A stretch of 64,000 nucleotides of DNA from Elysia chlorotica (lineage: Eukaryota; Mollusca; Gastropoda; Plakobranchidae). This document shows, in pieces, positions 37,842 to 49,149 of this stretch. The stretch is taken from positions 4,985 through 68,984 of the forward strand of contig RQTK01001106.1 in assembly GCA_003991915.1 (NCBI GenBank). Direction: 5' to 3'. The position numbers were made by a program, and so were the translations under genes. Under the pieces are notes generated by a model. That model saw only the letters and a program-made list of their open reading frames with translations. It searched no databases and had not been told where the DNA came from. Every line of letters starts with the position of its first letter. Position 1 is the first letter of the stretch.

Positions 37842-38645
37842 CCAAAATTAACACTAGACAATGCAGATGGTTCTAAACTAGATCTAGAGTCTAGATGCCT
37901 ATGTCAAGAGATCTATCTCTATACACTCTGACAAAAAGTCACAGGTGTGAACGAATCTATGTGAGTTGAAATAAACCGGTTGTCAATGAGAAATTGGGAA
38001 TTGATTCTCATTCTAGTTTCAGATTTCGTTTCTATTCAGCTACAGATGTAAATTTTAAAAGTATTAAAACGATCTTCGAACAAAAAAGAGTCACAGTACC
38101 AACCATGGACGTCTAAAGAAACATGGACTGCTGATTACGATACATTGGGGAGGCAAGGGCAGCTAAGCAGGTCGGTCGTAGGCCTATGTGGGGGTCGAAA
38201 AGGATGATGTATTGCCCAGATCTGGTTCTAAATTGAAAATAAGCATTTGTTTCTGATTATATTCATTTCTAATTAAAATATTTTTGACATTGGTTTGGGT
38301 TACATTACTCAATGCATTTTTTGTATTATTTTTATCCAGCTAGAGTTTGCTTGTCTTTTTGTTTGTTTGTTGTTTTCTTTTTTTTTTCAAACAGCAGCAC
38401 TATACGCAGGTGGTGGAGCGTGGGCCTTGTTATCGGTTAGATTTAGAAACCCACAATCAATTTTTTTTTTTTTATGTATAAATTTATCCTATTTGGTCCC
38501 CTACTGGTTGGGTCGGTGTCAGTATAATGTGGCCGACTGAGACAGGACTCATGATGGTATCTCCGCACTGACTCCGTGTGGTAGTAGGTAAAATTTTCAG
38601 ACGTTAGTCTTTGGACCCGTCCACAATGTTATTATACACCATGGG
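37842..38645. repeat. ACTR5 upstream region, copy 1 of a segmental duplication
   Basis: From two bases upstream of the ACTR5 ATG through a plus-orientation SINE (38388-38645), this block matches 40260-41048. Shared strings include ACAATGCAGAT, GTTCTAAACTAGATCTAGA, GTCAATGAGAAATTG, ACCATGGACGTCTAAAGAAA and GTAGGCCTAT. It must contain the ACTR5 promoter. No TATA box is visible. Confidence 0.85.
38388..38645 (+). mobile_element. SINE within duplicated block, copy 1
   Basis: Head CAGGTGGTGGAGCGTGGG (box A type), body TCCCCTACTGGTTGGGTCGG, TGTCAGTATAATGTGGCCGA and GACCCGTCCACAATG. Confidence 0.75.
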
Positions 38646-38739
38646 AGAAATGTTCCTTTCGTTTGTTTAGTGTTGGTGTTTTCATAGGGATTTGGAATTT
38701 TGGAATTTCTCTTCTAAACACAAGGAGCACTTTTATCGC

Positions 38740-38764
38740 CGATGTGTGTGTGTGTGTGCGTATA

Positions 38765-38810
<46 letters not shown>

Positions 38811-38812
38811 AA
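38740..38812. repeat. (GT)n/(TA)n compound microsatellite
   Basis: (GT)n at 38742-38758, then (TA)n to about 38807. Confidence 0.9.
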
Positions 38813-38829
38813 TGCCAACTTGTGGAGAT

Positions 38830-40255
38830 CGTAACTTGCTTTAAAAGTCAGTCTTATGCATCTTTCTTCCTTGTTTGTTTTTGTTTCTTTGACTGCGGCT
38901 TTATGGCACATTTTATTTGACAGTTGCCACTCACCGGACAGTTTTCTATAACTACAGCTACAGTTGCAGAGCTTTTGGTTTTTCGTCATCTTTTTTTTTT
39001 ATTGTTACATTTTTTGAGGAGATTCTTGTTTTTTTTTATTGGGGGTATATAGATAGGTAGGTAAATAAATATATTTGTTTATAGCTAAACAGATAAAGAG
39101 ATATATAGATAGATTAAATAAACAGACAGATAGATATATGGTATGACGGCTATATAGATTGATGGATGATTAGATAGAATAGTGAAACAGTTTTTTTTTC
39201 TTATATATATAGTGGATTAAAAGTTAGGACACTATTTTCGATACTGACGCAATTAATCGTATGAAACTAGTCACAAAAAGCGAGCTCTTTGCTATTTTCA
39301 CGTCTCCTATACTTAAACCTGACCCAAACAGTTGGTGTCGAGATTCGAGCCAGTGTCTGGACACACCAAAACCTTAGTCATTGTTTTTTTTATTGAGTTA
39401 TATTGTCTTATTTTTGTTTTGTTTTAGTTATTCTACACAATGTGAGCTCTCTCCATTAATTTTTGTCCGCAAAGTTATTCTATGATCTAGTTTGGTTCTT
39501 CACCCGACTGTGGTCGAATTAGAAATGCAAGATCTCTGTTAACCACTGTGTATGGACCACAATAACATTAACAAGGGAGATTACTGTGGTAATTGTAGTG
39601 GTAATTGTAGTCGTAATTGAAGCGGATGTGATTCATTCCTCGCGCATGGTACTAGGTCAAAAATGTATTTTTCCGATTGTGTAATTTTGTTTTAGGTCGA
39701 CCCCTTAAATTGTTTCTCTGCGGAATAAAATTATGATCTTGTTGCTCTAATAGGTGGCATGTCCTTGTCTCTTCGTAGGATGTAACCAAAGAGGCTCCAG
39801 CGAGCCGATTGAATTTGTAATGGCAAAGGATTTTCTTGACTGATGTTATAAAGTGAATAATTTTAATGGGGTTTTGAGTACCCTTTTCAACTGTTTTCGA
39901 TGAAACGCATTAAGATATTCCTCCTCCATTACAATACGCCCTCGGGTTCTGCAGTTATAGCGAGGTTTTTTCTTTTCTCTCCCCAGATTTTCTAAATCAG
40001 CACCAACTCAGGCGACCTCGATGATGCAAGGTTTCTTAGAAAACGAAAAATGTATTCATAGCCACATGTACATGTTGCTTAAATACGGTTGATTTTTGCT
40101 TTTAAAGTCATTATGGGTTTATTCCCTAAATGACAATATAGACCCATTGCGTCTGAAGTAGGCCTACTTGTATTTTCTTAATGTTAAGATGTTTTTTAAT
40201 TGATACTTTACAAGGTGAGCCACATATTCTAATAAATATGTGCATGTCAGCGTTT
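38830..40255. other. No gene seen
   Basis: AT-rich DNA with short GATA-like patches (39050-39170). A possible tRNA-like head on the minus strand near 39320-39385 (GGCTCGAATCTC) is too weak to call. Confidence 0.4.
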
Positions 40256-40259
40256 GAAA

Positions 40260-41048
40260 AATTATATTAGACAATGCAGATAGTTCTAAACTAGATCTAG
40301 AATGTAGAGACCTGTTTCAACAGATACACTATGGCAAAAAGTCTGAAGTGTGTGAAAGAATAGATATAGATCTAGATCTAGTCTAGATAGTGAGTTGAAA
40401 TAGCAGAAACCGGTTGTCAATGAGAAATTGAGACTCCAGATTCTAGTTTCAGATTTCGTTAAAACTATCATCCAATTTTAAAAGTATTAAAATCATTTTC
40501 GAACAAAAAAGAGTGAAAGTATCAACCATGGACGTCTAAAGAAACATGGACTGCGGGTCACGATACATTGGGGAGTCAAGTATAAGCGAAGTCTGGCTAT
40601 TTTTTAGCAGGACAGCTGAGCCAGTCGATCGTAGGCCTATATGGGGGTCCAAGAGGACGATGTATAATCTAAATCAGCATTTGTTTACTTTTATTCCTAA
40701 TTGAAATGTTTTCTGACACTGATTTCTGTTATATTCCCCAATGATTTTTTTTTCAGTTCTATCCAACCAGAGTTTGTATTTTTGTTTGTTGTTTTCTTTT
40801 TTTTCCGCATCAAACGTCTGCGTTATATGCAAGTGTTGGAGCATGGGTCTCGTAACCTCCTGGTTAGAAACCGACAATAGACTAAAAAATGTATAAATGT
40901 ATCCTGTTTGGTCCCCTACTGGTAGGGTCGGTGTTAGTATAATGTGGCCGACTGAGACAGGAGTGACGATGGTATCCCTGCACTGATCCCGTGTGGCAAC
41001 ACGTAAAGTTATCAGCTTTTAGTTTTGGGATCCACCACAACATAGCCT
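40260..41048. repeat. ACTR5 upstream region, copy 2 of a segmental duplication
   Basis: A diverged direct copy of 37842-38645, offset about 2.42 kb. It ends in a plus-orientation SINE (about 40812-41048). The copy stops where the ACTR5 coding sequence would begin, so no exon was duplicated. Confidence 0.85.
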
Positions 41049-41049
41049 A

Positions 41050-41150
41050 TAAATTATAGTCCCCAACCAGTAGGGGACAAAATTGGACAAATACATTTTT
41101 AACCGAGCGTTATGCGCAAGGACCTAGCCACCTCCGCTTCAATTACCACT
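41050..41150 (-). mobile_element. SINE head piece in inverted orientation
   Basis: CCCCAACCAGTAGGGGACAA followed by ATTTTTAACCGAGCGTTATG is the reverse complement of the SINE head/body junction. It faces the plus-orientation SINE at 40812-41048. Confidence 0.55.
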
Positions 41151-41360
41151 ACCCATTTCCCCCCACTTGTGCACTTTTTGCAAAGGACCTTTCAGGACTC
41201 GGATTGGACTGGTCAGTCATCTTAGGATCCTTGTTCACCTTTCATTAATTTAGAAGTAATTCATGGGCACCTTCGACTTTGAAAGACGAACATAATTACT
41301 CCATAGGAATAAGGGTCTCCCTTTAATTTCTAATCACTGGTTACTAATGTCTCCTATGCT

Positions 41361-41643
41361 AATTGTATATAGCATCTATTTTTTATGCAACCAGGGTGAA
41401 TCAAGCACAAGCCGGTAGTAAAAGTTTTGATAAGAGCCTTCTAAACAAAGAAATAGTAATACTACAACAACTAACAAAGTCAAGTTGTTTTAGTATAAGA
41501 AATAGTAATACAGCTGGAATTTTGACTTTGTTAGTTGTTGTAGTATTACTATTTCTTTGTTTATAAGGCTCTTATCAAAACTTTTACTACCGACTTGTGC
41601 TTGATTCACCCTGGTTGCATAAAAAAAGATGTTATCTACAATT
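41361..41643. repeat. 283-bp near-perfect inverted repeat (hairpin)
   Basis: Arms 41361-41483 and 41522-41643 are reverse complements with only a few mismatches in the inner ~104 bp (CCGG/TCGG and CTTCTA/CTTATA types). The 38-bp loop contains a further partial copy of arm sequence (AAGAAATAGTAATAC). No open frame of note. It may be a fold-back element or a long hairpin RNA source, and an assembly fold-back artefact must be excluded. Confidence 0.9.
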
Positions 41644-42241
41644 CACCTCTGCACCAATTTACACAACAATTTTTGAAACATTACTAACAATATAAATCAG
41701 TTTGGTAATGAATTTATAAAAATATTTTTTACTCTTTCGCTGTTTCTACATTGTGTCACGAGAGAGGATATTTAAAATTTTATGTGATTACTTAATAAAA
41801 TTATGTTTATAATATAAAGAAAATAAATGGTTTAAGAAATCGTAATTTTTACTCTGTTTTTTTTTTATTGATTATTTTGAAATAATACGTGAGCAGCGCG
41901 ATGCAAAGCTGTTCAACAATAATACTTTAGCTCACTTTTACTCTTACTTAAGTTTTCCACAACAAAACGCAAAGTCGCCGAAAAAAAAAAACCCAAACAA
42001 ATTAATACTTGCAAAATGAGTTGCATTATTGAACATCTTTGCATCGTGCGGCACACCTGCTATTTCGAGACAGAGAAAAAATTAAATCTGCGATCGTGTA
42101 TGAATTTTTAAAAATAAGTACTGCGCATACATATACGACCATACTGACTCCATTATCCTGTGAATAGGACAATCTATGCAATTACACTGTATTAATTTAC
42201 AGTGTATGCTGATCATAGGATAATATTTTATATTTAATCTG

Positions 42242-43135
42242 GTAGTGCTTCTGTAGGTACACGTGTACCCACAGAAGCGCTTGCTTCGGTAGGTACACTA
42301 AACTTAGCCTGTAGATTAGATGTACAGAAGGGTTTTACTATAAAAGGTGACAAGCTTGGGGCGTTTATCCGTTACCATTATTGCCGCTGGTGATCAGAAT
42401 ATCAAAGCATACACATGTAATGATGACCAGAATGGTTGAGAAGAAGCACAGCAGGAAAAAAACAATGAGAAAAGATAATGGACTGAGCCACAAAATGGCT
42501 AAATTAAGGGAAAACAATGAAAGCAATGATGGATCGGGAAGTGAGGAGGGACATGCAATCACCAACGTTACTATTTAAGCACGGCACTTAATGAATTTAT
42601 GGTATTTTGTCATAGTTGAATCCAGATCTAGATTACACCGCTTTTACAGCGCTAGGTCTATAACAAAGCAAATGAAGGGGCGGGGGCTATTGGTTTGATA
42701 ATAATTTTTTGATTCTATATTTGACTAGTTAGCCCAAAGACTTGGACTAGGGGTTGTATAAGAACAATGCATCAAAAAGTTTACAACAGTTAATAAACTA
42801 GATTTTCTATGCAGCTACAGTAGATTCAATCATTCTTTAAAAAGGATGGACCTAGAATCTAGACATTTCCAGTACAATGTACTCTAGAACAAGATCTAGA
42901 TCTAGATTCTAGACCTAGATTTAGATCTTGTCTCTAGAGATCGTAAACCATGGCATAGATCCGATGGGTCTAAGGTATGTTAATGATCTAAAGAAGGTCC
43001 CATATCTAGACTCACTCGCATTCTCTTTCCTTTCCTCTCGATTTGAATAACGAGAATTTTGATGACGTGTTGCGCACGTGTACCTAATGAAGTAAGTGCT
43101 TCGGTGGGTACACGTGTACCCACGGAAGCATAAAC
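42242..43135. mobile_element. 894-bp non-autonomous DNA element with palindromic TIRs
   Basis: ATTTAATCTG occurs directly on both sides (42232-42241 and 43136-43145), a candidate 10-bp target-site duplication. The ends are inverted repeats of about 60 bp. Each holds a 32-bp near-palindrome centred on GGTACACGTGTACC (42247-42278 and 43098-43129), followed by an inner GCTTGCTTCGGTAGGTACAC type block. Inside there is only a Lys-rich 65-codon frame, so no transposase. A 10-bp duplication would suit a Mutator-type transposase, by inference. Confidence 0.75.
42890..42945. repeat. AGATCT-rich palindrome
   Basis: ACAAGATCTAGATCTAGATT and its imperfect reverse complement AGATTTAGATCTTGT face each other inside the 894-bp element. 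Similar TAGATC clusters occur near 2305, 37260, 37630, 37880, 40370 and 57260. Confidence 0.6.
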
Positions 43136-43149
43136 ATTTAATCTGTGAG

Positions 43150-44227
43150 GCTGATTGTGTGGGCTGAAAAACAGTCTCTAGCTAAGTATAATTCTGTCTT
43201 ACCAAGCTTCCAAAATAAAAGGCAAGTTAGCCGAATTAGATAAAATAAAATAATGTATGCAAAGTAAGGATAAAAAAATCTTTTAATTTTGAGCATAGAT
43301 AGGATAAAGTAAATTTTAGAGAATATTTTTTTTATTCGGACTACAAGCCTATTAGATTAAAAATTTAAACTGTCATATCTGCAGGCTGTTAAAAGAATGA
43401 TTATAGTAATTAATATATGTAATGATTTATAAACCGTCTTCCCTTTGTCACAAAAGCTCAAACGCTGTACCTTGTTTATTTGAACATTTAATATATACGA
43501 GCTCGTAACTCAAATAAAACGTTGCAAGGATGTCAATAAATGTTCATACAAAGTATATACACCTGTATAATAGATATTATAAGAATTATTAAACTGGCTA
43601 TTAACATAACTTTTACAGAGATGCATGGTTCTCGGTAACATACAAACAACTTTAATGATCTAAACATGCACAACAGTAACACCAACAACACCACGACAAC
43701 TTACAGCTACACCAGTAACAACAATAAAACGAATTAAATACAACAACAACAGCAACAACGCTTTGGAAAAAAAGACCAAAGTGTTGTTAAGCTTCAAAAC
43801 GAAGTTTATTACCAAAACGCCAGTAGACTTTTATTTTGAGGAAGTAACATTGGTTTTTACGTGTTTTTATTTCATTCTTATACTGAATTTGGATATATAA
43901 TATATAGGATAGCGAGTAAAAAAAAGAAAATATAATATTTGTACACCCATTTTACCATTCATAGGTGGTTACAGGGTTTTCCAGTGGTATTTTTAACAGC
44001 ACATTACTAAAAATATTTTAGATAAAAATCACAAGCCGTTGAAACCTTACAGTGGCTTGGGAAAACAAGGGAAAATCGGCTTATGATACTGAATGAGTTA
44101 AATAAACTATAGTCGAGCCCCTATATCTTTGTCCTTCTTGTTCATACTAATCATACTATCCCAGTATTAAGAAAAGGCTCATCGGCTAATAGAGTCATAC
44201 AAACGTTTTAACGGTGAAATTTGGATA
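43150..44227. other. No gene seen
   Basis: AT-rich intergenic DNA with ACAACA-rich patches (43675-43760). Confidence 0.4.
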
Positions 44228-44348
44228 GACCTAAGGTAGAATTCACAAACATGATGCAGCCTTGGTCTCGTCGTAAGCGTCCTTATTCTTATATTGTCAT
44301 GACGTGACGTAAGCTACGTCTTGTTTGTGCATTCTACCCCTGGAGTCT
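44228..44348. mobile_element. Fold-back MITE, copy 1
   Basis: A whole-element palindrome: GGTAGAATTCACAAAC at the left and GTTTGTGCATTCTACC at the right, with GTCTCGTCGTAAGC and GTGACGTAAGCTACGTC in the arms. The same family is at 49028 and 50236. Confidence 0.8.
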
Positions 44349-44528
44349 TAAGTAAAACTCGTTTAAAAATAATTATGCGAAGAAAGTTCTTGAATGAAAA
44401 CCAAAATAAACCTCACTTATTGCATGCCTGACAGATATTTCAGATAGAGACGAGTTTTACGGTACCGCGGCGGTGCAGTACTTAGACCCACAACCCTTAG
44501 ACATGGAAAAGGCTGCACGGTCAAAAAT

Positions 44529-45588
44529 TTAACACTGGACATTTCCGTCGCGAAGGGAATGGAGGAAAGCCCATGGAACACAGTCCATGGGGAAACTGTG
44601 ATGGCATGTGTCCACTGTGAGGTAGGAGCTGCCACTGGCGAAGACCAGGAAGTATTGGGATTGGTCCCGGAAGAAGCCAGATTGGCAGTTATCCACTCCC
44701 TCGCGCCAAGTGTGCAGTACTGAGATTTCATCATCTCCAAATCCATCTTTGCCCTTGAAGATTTGTTCCACTTGAAAAGTAATCCTAGAAGACTCGATCT
44801 ATGAAGAGTAAAACGTTCTAACATAAGACTTTGAAAGAGAAGAGGAGTTTTAAACAATAAAGAGTGATTTTTTGAGCTTCCAAATGGATATTCCTTTAAG
44901 TATTATTTGTCATGAACAATCTTTTCACTTTGAAGCCAAAGCGGGCAGACTTGATCTAATGGAAGGAGAAAAAAAGGACCGAAAAACAAACAACTCTATT
45001 CTGAATTTGCCAAGGGTAGGGGGCGGGGCTGNNNNNNNNNNNNNNNNNNNNNNNNACCTGGGGTAGAACATCGGCTTTCGACGCAAATGGTGCGTGGTTC
45101 GAGACCTGCTCTGGCGACCTGTCCCCTACTGATTGCGCCAGTGCCAGTTTGATGAGTGGCAGAGGTTAGTCTTGGAACCCGTTCACAATATAGCCTATAT
45201 CGTATTGAGTTTGGACGCTAACTAACAACAACACACACATACTTTGCTAAGGTATGTTATTTTAATTGTGTGTTATAAAATTTGGAGAGGCACACTACAC
45301 ATATAGTAAACCCTACGTGTAGTTCGACCCTTTATTATGACGGCCATTCTGCCTGCCATGTTAACTGTTGAGAAAGAGGAAAATGTCTATAATTATACTT
45401 ACTCTCTTGCCTTGTTCATTCACAGCCTGGCTAGACATGGCAGAAGTAATCTCGCCCCTGAAGACCACACTGGCTTTACAGTACAGCTGTTCGAAGTCAG
45501 AGATTGAAAACTTGGTGGAACAACCCATTGTTGTCGTTGCCATGCCAAACAAGAGGAAGGCAACAGCTATGGTGGTGGAGTGGCCCAT
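44529..45588 (-). CDS. Secreted N-TIMP/NTR-like protein (gene A)
   Basis: Exons 45403-45588 and 44529-44792 (GTAAGT donor, ATCGAG acceptor, phase 0) encode 149 aa. A signal peptide of about 22 residues ends MATTTMG before Cys1. The mature domain has Cys at 1, 15, 76, 103, 111 and 127. Motifs are DFEQLYCKASVVFRGEI, VEQIFKGKDGFGDDEISVL, DQSQYFLVFASG, DTCHH and a VPW near the end. These follow the N-domain of tissue inhibitors of metalloproteinases (Cys1, YC..DVV, VFKG, C..IEPW), an extracellular protease-inhibitor OB fold. The canonical Cys1-X-Cys3 pair is absent and only the N-domain is present, so protease inhibition is not assured. The acceptor was chosen by phase and agreement with gene B; a nearby CTTCTAG would break the frame. 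The intron holds an N gap and a SINE. Confidence 0.75.
45032..45055. other. Assembly gap (24 N)
   Basis: Short N run in the gene A intron, directly before a SINE. The missing bases are probably the SINE's first nucleotides. Confidence 0.99.
45056..45232 (+). mobile_element. tRNA-derived SINE in gene A intron
   Basis: GGGGTAGAACATCGGCTTTC, GTGGTTCGAGACC (box B), TGTCCCCTACTGATTGCGCC, ACAATATAGCCTATAT and tail GTTTGGACGCTAACTAAC. Confidence 0.8.
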
Positions 45589-45794
45589 GATGTGCTGAAA
45601 AATTGTTTATTATCGGCGTTAATTAATTAGAGTTAAGTGTCCTGGGTTTGACATGAAGTCAAAAGGCAATGAGCTAAAAATGCTTATTTTTTGTTTGTAT
45701 CAAAAGACAGAGCTACAAATGTTTATGATGATTTTAATTAAATGATATAGATCTCTTTCTGTTGTCTGAGCTACCAACTCCATCAACCCCCAAA

Positions 45795-45797
45795 CAA

Positions 45798-45830
<33 letters not shown>

Positions 45831-45860
45831 CTGCAGCAACAACAACATCAACAAAAGCAA
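45795..45860. repeat. (CAA)n microsatellite
   Basis: About 20 CAA/CAG-type units. Confidence 0.85.
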
Positions 45861-46487
45861 CATACAAATACTCTACATTTTGCGAAGATTGACCCGTTCA
45901 GAGAAAGTAATTAAAAAAAGAAACAGCAATGCCCATTAAAAAAGCAACAACTGAAAGAACAACAACAAAATGAAATAATCTACATTGGTTGAGAAGGTTG
46001 AGAATCTATTAATTAAAAACGTGACAAAACAGTCAGGATATTGATGTTTTTGTGTGTGTTAAGATCCGATTAGAGAAAGAGACGTATTGAAAAAACACCC
46101 CCAAACCATGGAGGTGTAACAAATGAGATAACTGAAGACTGGAATTGTATATATTTTAATCACTATATCACAATAAATGATATATTGTTTTTTCTACGCG
46201 TACCATTCTTCTCTATCATGAAGTCCTTCTTCTCTGCTTTGTGGTACATTAGCTTAGATTTCTTACCCAAAAATTGAATGGATTGATTTTACAGCACTAC
46301 ACCATTTATTTTGCTTTAACTGGACTTAAGCATAATAACACTTACACAAAAACAAAAACAAAACAAAAAAAAATACAAAAACGGACATAATCATAATTAA
46401 GCTTAAAAGACAGAAATACTATTTATGAGAAAGCTTAACTAACAGTTGTTTAAATTTCAAATATAAATAAATCCTGTAAAGTTTTCT

Positions 46488-46660
46488 TGCCCGTAGCTCA
46501 GTAGGGGGTTGAAACTATGCGACCAGGTGAGACAGAGTCATGGCGTCCTCGCACTGTCTCTGTGGGGCAGCACGTGATATTGTTACACTTTAGTTTTGCG
46601 GCCTGCCCACAATATAGCCATTGTAGGGCTGAAGTTCAATGCTAAGCAACAACACTTACC
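46488..46660 (+). mobile_element. SINE in gene A leader intron
   Basis: TGCCCGTAGCTCAGTAGGGG (box A type), GACCAGGTGAGACAGAGTCA, TGGGGCAGCACGTGATATTG and GCCCACAATATAGCC. It reaches the splice donor of the proposed 5' UTR exon. Confidence 0.7.
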
Positions 46661-47267
46661 TTTTTAAGATGAGGGTTGAGGTTTGGTAACGTTAGCTCAA
46701 TAATCACCCACAGAATGTAAGGAAAAACTTTGCAACCGAGATTTTTATAACTGCATCAAGGTGTACTGATCTATGACAAATCAGAAGGTCCTGCTCTTAC
46801 ATATCAGATTTCCCTCTCTTTAATCTCTCTTGGGAAAATACATTATGAATATTGATTGCCCTGCACAGATGTTGATCACACCAATACATCCGTATACCAT
46901 TTGTTTTCCCGCATTATAATTTTGTTTACTCAGATAGTCTCAAATTATACATAGATACATGTATATATAATATTCAATACCATAGATGTTCGGTTGCGTA
47001 ATTTATAAACATTGACTACTTAAAGGCCATACAATATTTCGCAAATATACCTATTTTAATATATTTTTTATGCAAAATATCAATCCTGAGGCAAAGTAAA
47101 AAGTATTTTTTTCTTCAAATTTTCAAATGACGTATACCACAGTCCATAAAAACTCCAAAAGGTTATTAGGCCATGACGACAACGCGAACGTTACTTTACT
47201 AAAGGAAATAAGGACAAGATGCGAACTAGCCATGTAAAACGAACATCGTTGAATTACGGAGTTAGTT

Positions 47268-47425
47268 GCTACATTCCAACGTTAGCACTATATAGGTTAT
47301 CTTGTAGACGGGGCCCTAGACTGACGTCTGACAATTTCAAGTGCTGCCATACATGAGAGAGATCGGGGAGACCTCAGCCAGTCACATTATATTTAATGAC
47401 ACGGACCCAACCAGTAGACATAGAA
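47268..47425 (-). mobile_element. SINE, minus orientation
   Basis: CATTCCAACGTTAGCACTAT, CTTGTAGACGGGGCCCTAG, ACTGACGTCTGACAATTTC and GGACCCAACCAGTAGACATA. Confidence 0.8.
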
Positions 47426-47764
47426 CCAACAATGCGACTAGATGTTTTTAAGATCTGCCCCAAATCAAAAAGCTCCAAGAATATTGAAGAACTAGTGGAA
47501 AATCATACGGGGGAATAGACGACATGTTCAGATCTTTAAAAAAACTGAGTCTAAAACAGCTTGGTGGGATGGAACAGTGAAATAAATGATGTGAAAAAAA
47601 CAATACATTTAGAAGTCGTCGTAGTGAGAATTATACATTTTCGTCAACAACATTACTGCTAAATTAGCAATTATGCGGACATATCAACCAAAACATTTCG
47701 GAACTCCTTTTTGATAGTTAATTTGTACCAATCGCACACTGTGAAAGGGACTTCATCGCGGTAA

Positions 47765-47860
47765 TTAAGACTCAAAGGGCCGTAAGAACAAAATTTCTAT
47801 AGCTTACGACTCGTCGTAAATTTTGTTATTCGAATTATCATTGTTACGATGCGTTGTATA
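47765..47860. mobile_element. Partial fold-back MITE
   Basis: TATAGCTTACGACTCGTCGTAAATTTTG and TGTTACGATGCG resemble arm sequence of the MITE at 44228/49028/50236, but the ends are missing. Confidence 0.4.
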
Positions 47861-48056
47861 ATACCGCGACGTTGACCCAAGCTGAGAAAACTTAAACAGG
47901 CAAATCAGAAATTAAAAAAAAATACAATAGGGTAATAAACGAAGTGACAAAGGTACTTCCAAGGAGAATCATGATGCAAGCAAAATATAATATACCGGTA
48001 ATGACACAAATGGTTGTGCTCAATGTTGGATGTGATGACACCTAATGTATTTTAAA

Positions 48057-48422
48057 TCAGATCTTTGTGAACAGCGAAAGCATCTTACGTGATCTAAACA
48101 TCATGCCAGTCCAGAAAATCGGTGGACAGTCAAGAATCTTGATAGTTATGCTGTGTCGAGAGCTGAAAACGACGAATATCTGAATTATGGTGGTCGTGGT
48201 GGTGCTACTGCTGGTGCTGGTTATGTTGATAATGATAATCGGGATGGTAATGATGATGTTGATGACGATAATAATGATAATGATGATAAAGGGGATAATA
48301 ATCATAATGGTGATGTCACTATTAATAAAATTATTATTTGTTATGACAGAAAATTATTTTTTAAGTCAAATGATAAAGTTAAAAATCACCTCTATGAAAT
48401 GATTCTTGTTTTGGATTCGTAA
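48057..48422. other. GAT/GATAAT-rich low-complexity DNA
   Basis: Frames on both strands translate to Asp/Asn-rich or Ile-rich low-complexity peptide. No gene support. Confidence 0.5.
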
Positions 48423-48937
48423 ACTCTCAATATTTCCTCTAGCTTGAGAAAAAATCGTTACTCATTGCACGCGCAGCTGTCATTGTTGACATGTAATATC
48501 TCCATAACTTATAAAAACATTGGGATATAGAAACAAAATTACTTTACATTTTTGTCGTTTCAGTAGTCTTCAGTATATAATCATGTGTGATAAATATTTC
48601 AGGGTAATTTTTCAGCTTTTCGAACCTTGTGTTTTCAACCCGAAGAATTATTTACAGAGAGCGCGACCTAAGCCAATCATTGTATACTAGCTGGGAATCA
48701 ATCCTTAGAACTCTTGACTATTCGTCTTACGCTCTGTAACTGAACTGCATCATGACCCATTAATCGTGGTAGCCCATGGGCACGTAATTAGTTTTTTACA
48801 AAATTCGCAACCAATTAAAATATTGATTTGTGTTAAAAACTAGACGGTTCTATGACCGTTTCCCTAAAACTTAAAAGTAAAAGAAATGTTAATCTTTGAA
48901 TTCCATTATTCGTGGTTGTCAAGGCGTCTTAAAATTT

Positions 48938-48942
<5 letters not shown>

Positions 48943-49012
<70 letters not shown>
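48943..49012. repeat. (GA)n microsatellite
   Basis: Pure GA run next to fold-back MITE copy 2. Confidence 0.95.
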
Positions 49013-49027
49013 TTATGACTTTTCTGA

Positions 49028-49148
49028 AGACCTAAGATAGAATGCACAAACGAGACGTAGCTTACGGCTCTTCCTATCAATATAAGAATAATACGGCTTA
49101 CGACGACACGTAAGCTACTTTATGTTTCTGCATTATACCCCTAGGAGA
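49028..49148. mobile_element. Fold-back MITE, copy 2
   Basis: GATAGAATGCACAAACGAGA at the left and TTTCTGCATTATACCC at the right are inverted. The arms carry ACGTAGCTTACGGCTC and GACACGTAAGCTAC. Flanking CCTAAG/CCTAGG extends the palindrome. Confidence 0.8.
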
Positions 49149-49149
49149 T

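Larger units (their letters stand above)
45595..46752 (-). promoter_or_regulatory. Candidate promoter, 5' UTR exon and leader intron of gene A
   Basis: Minus-strand TATAAA at 46744-46749, a short 5' UTR exon ending at 46660 with donor AAAAAG|GTAAGT, and an acceptor TTTTTCAG just before CACATCATG at 45594. The leader intron holds (CAA)n at 45795-45860 and a SINE. The layout (TATA, non-coding exon, leader intron) parallels gene B. Confidence 0.45.

Noticed and set aside
42365..42565. Hydrophobic 66-codon minus-strand frame (membrane-protein-like)
   Set aside because: It is the complement of an A-rich Lys/Glu frame inside a non-autonomous element; hydrophobicity follows from base composition.
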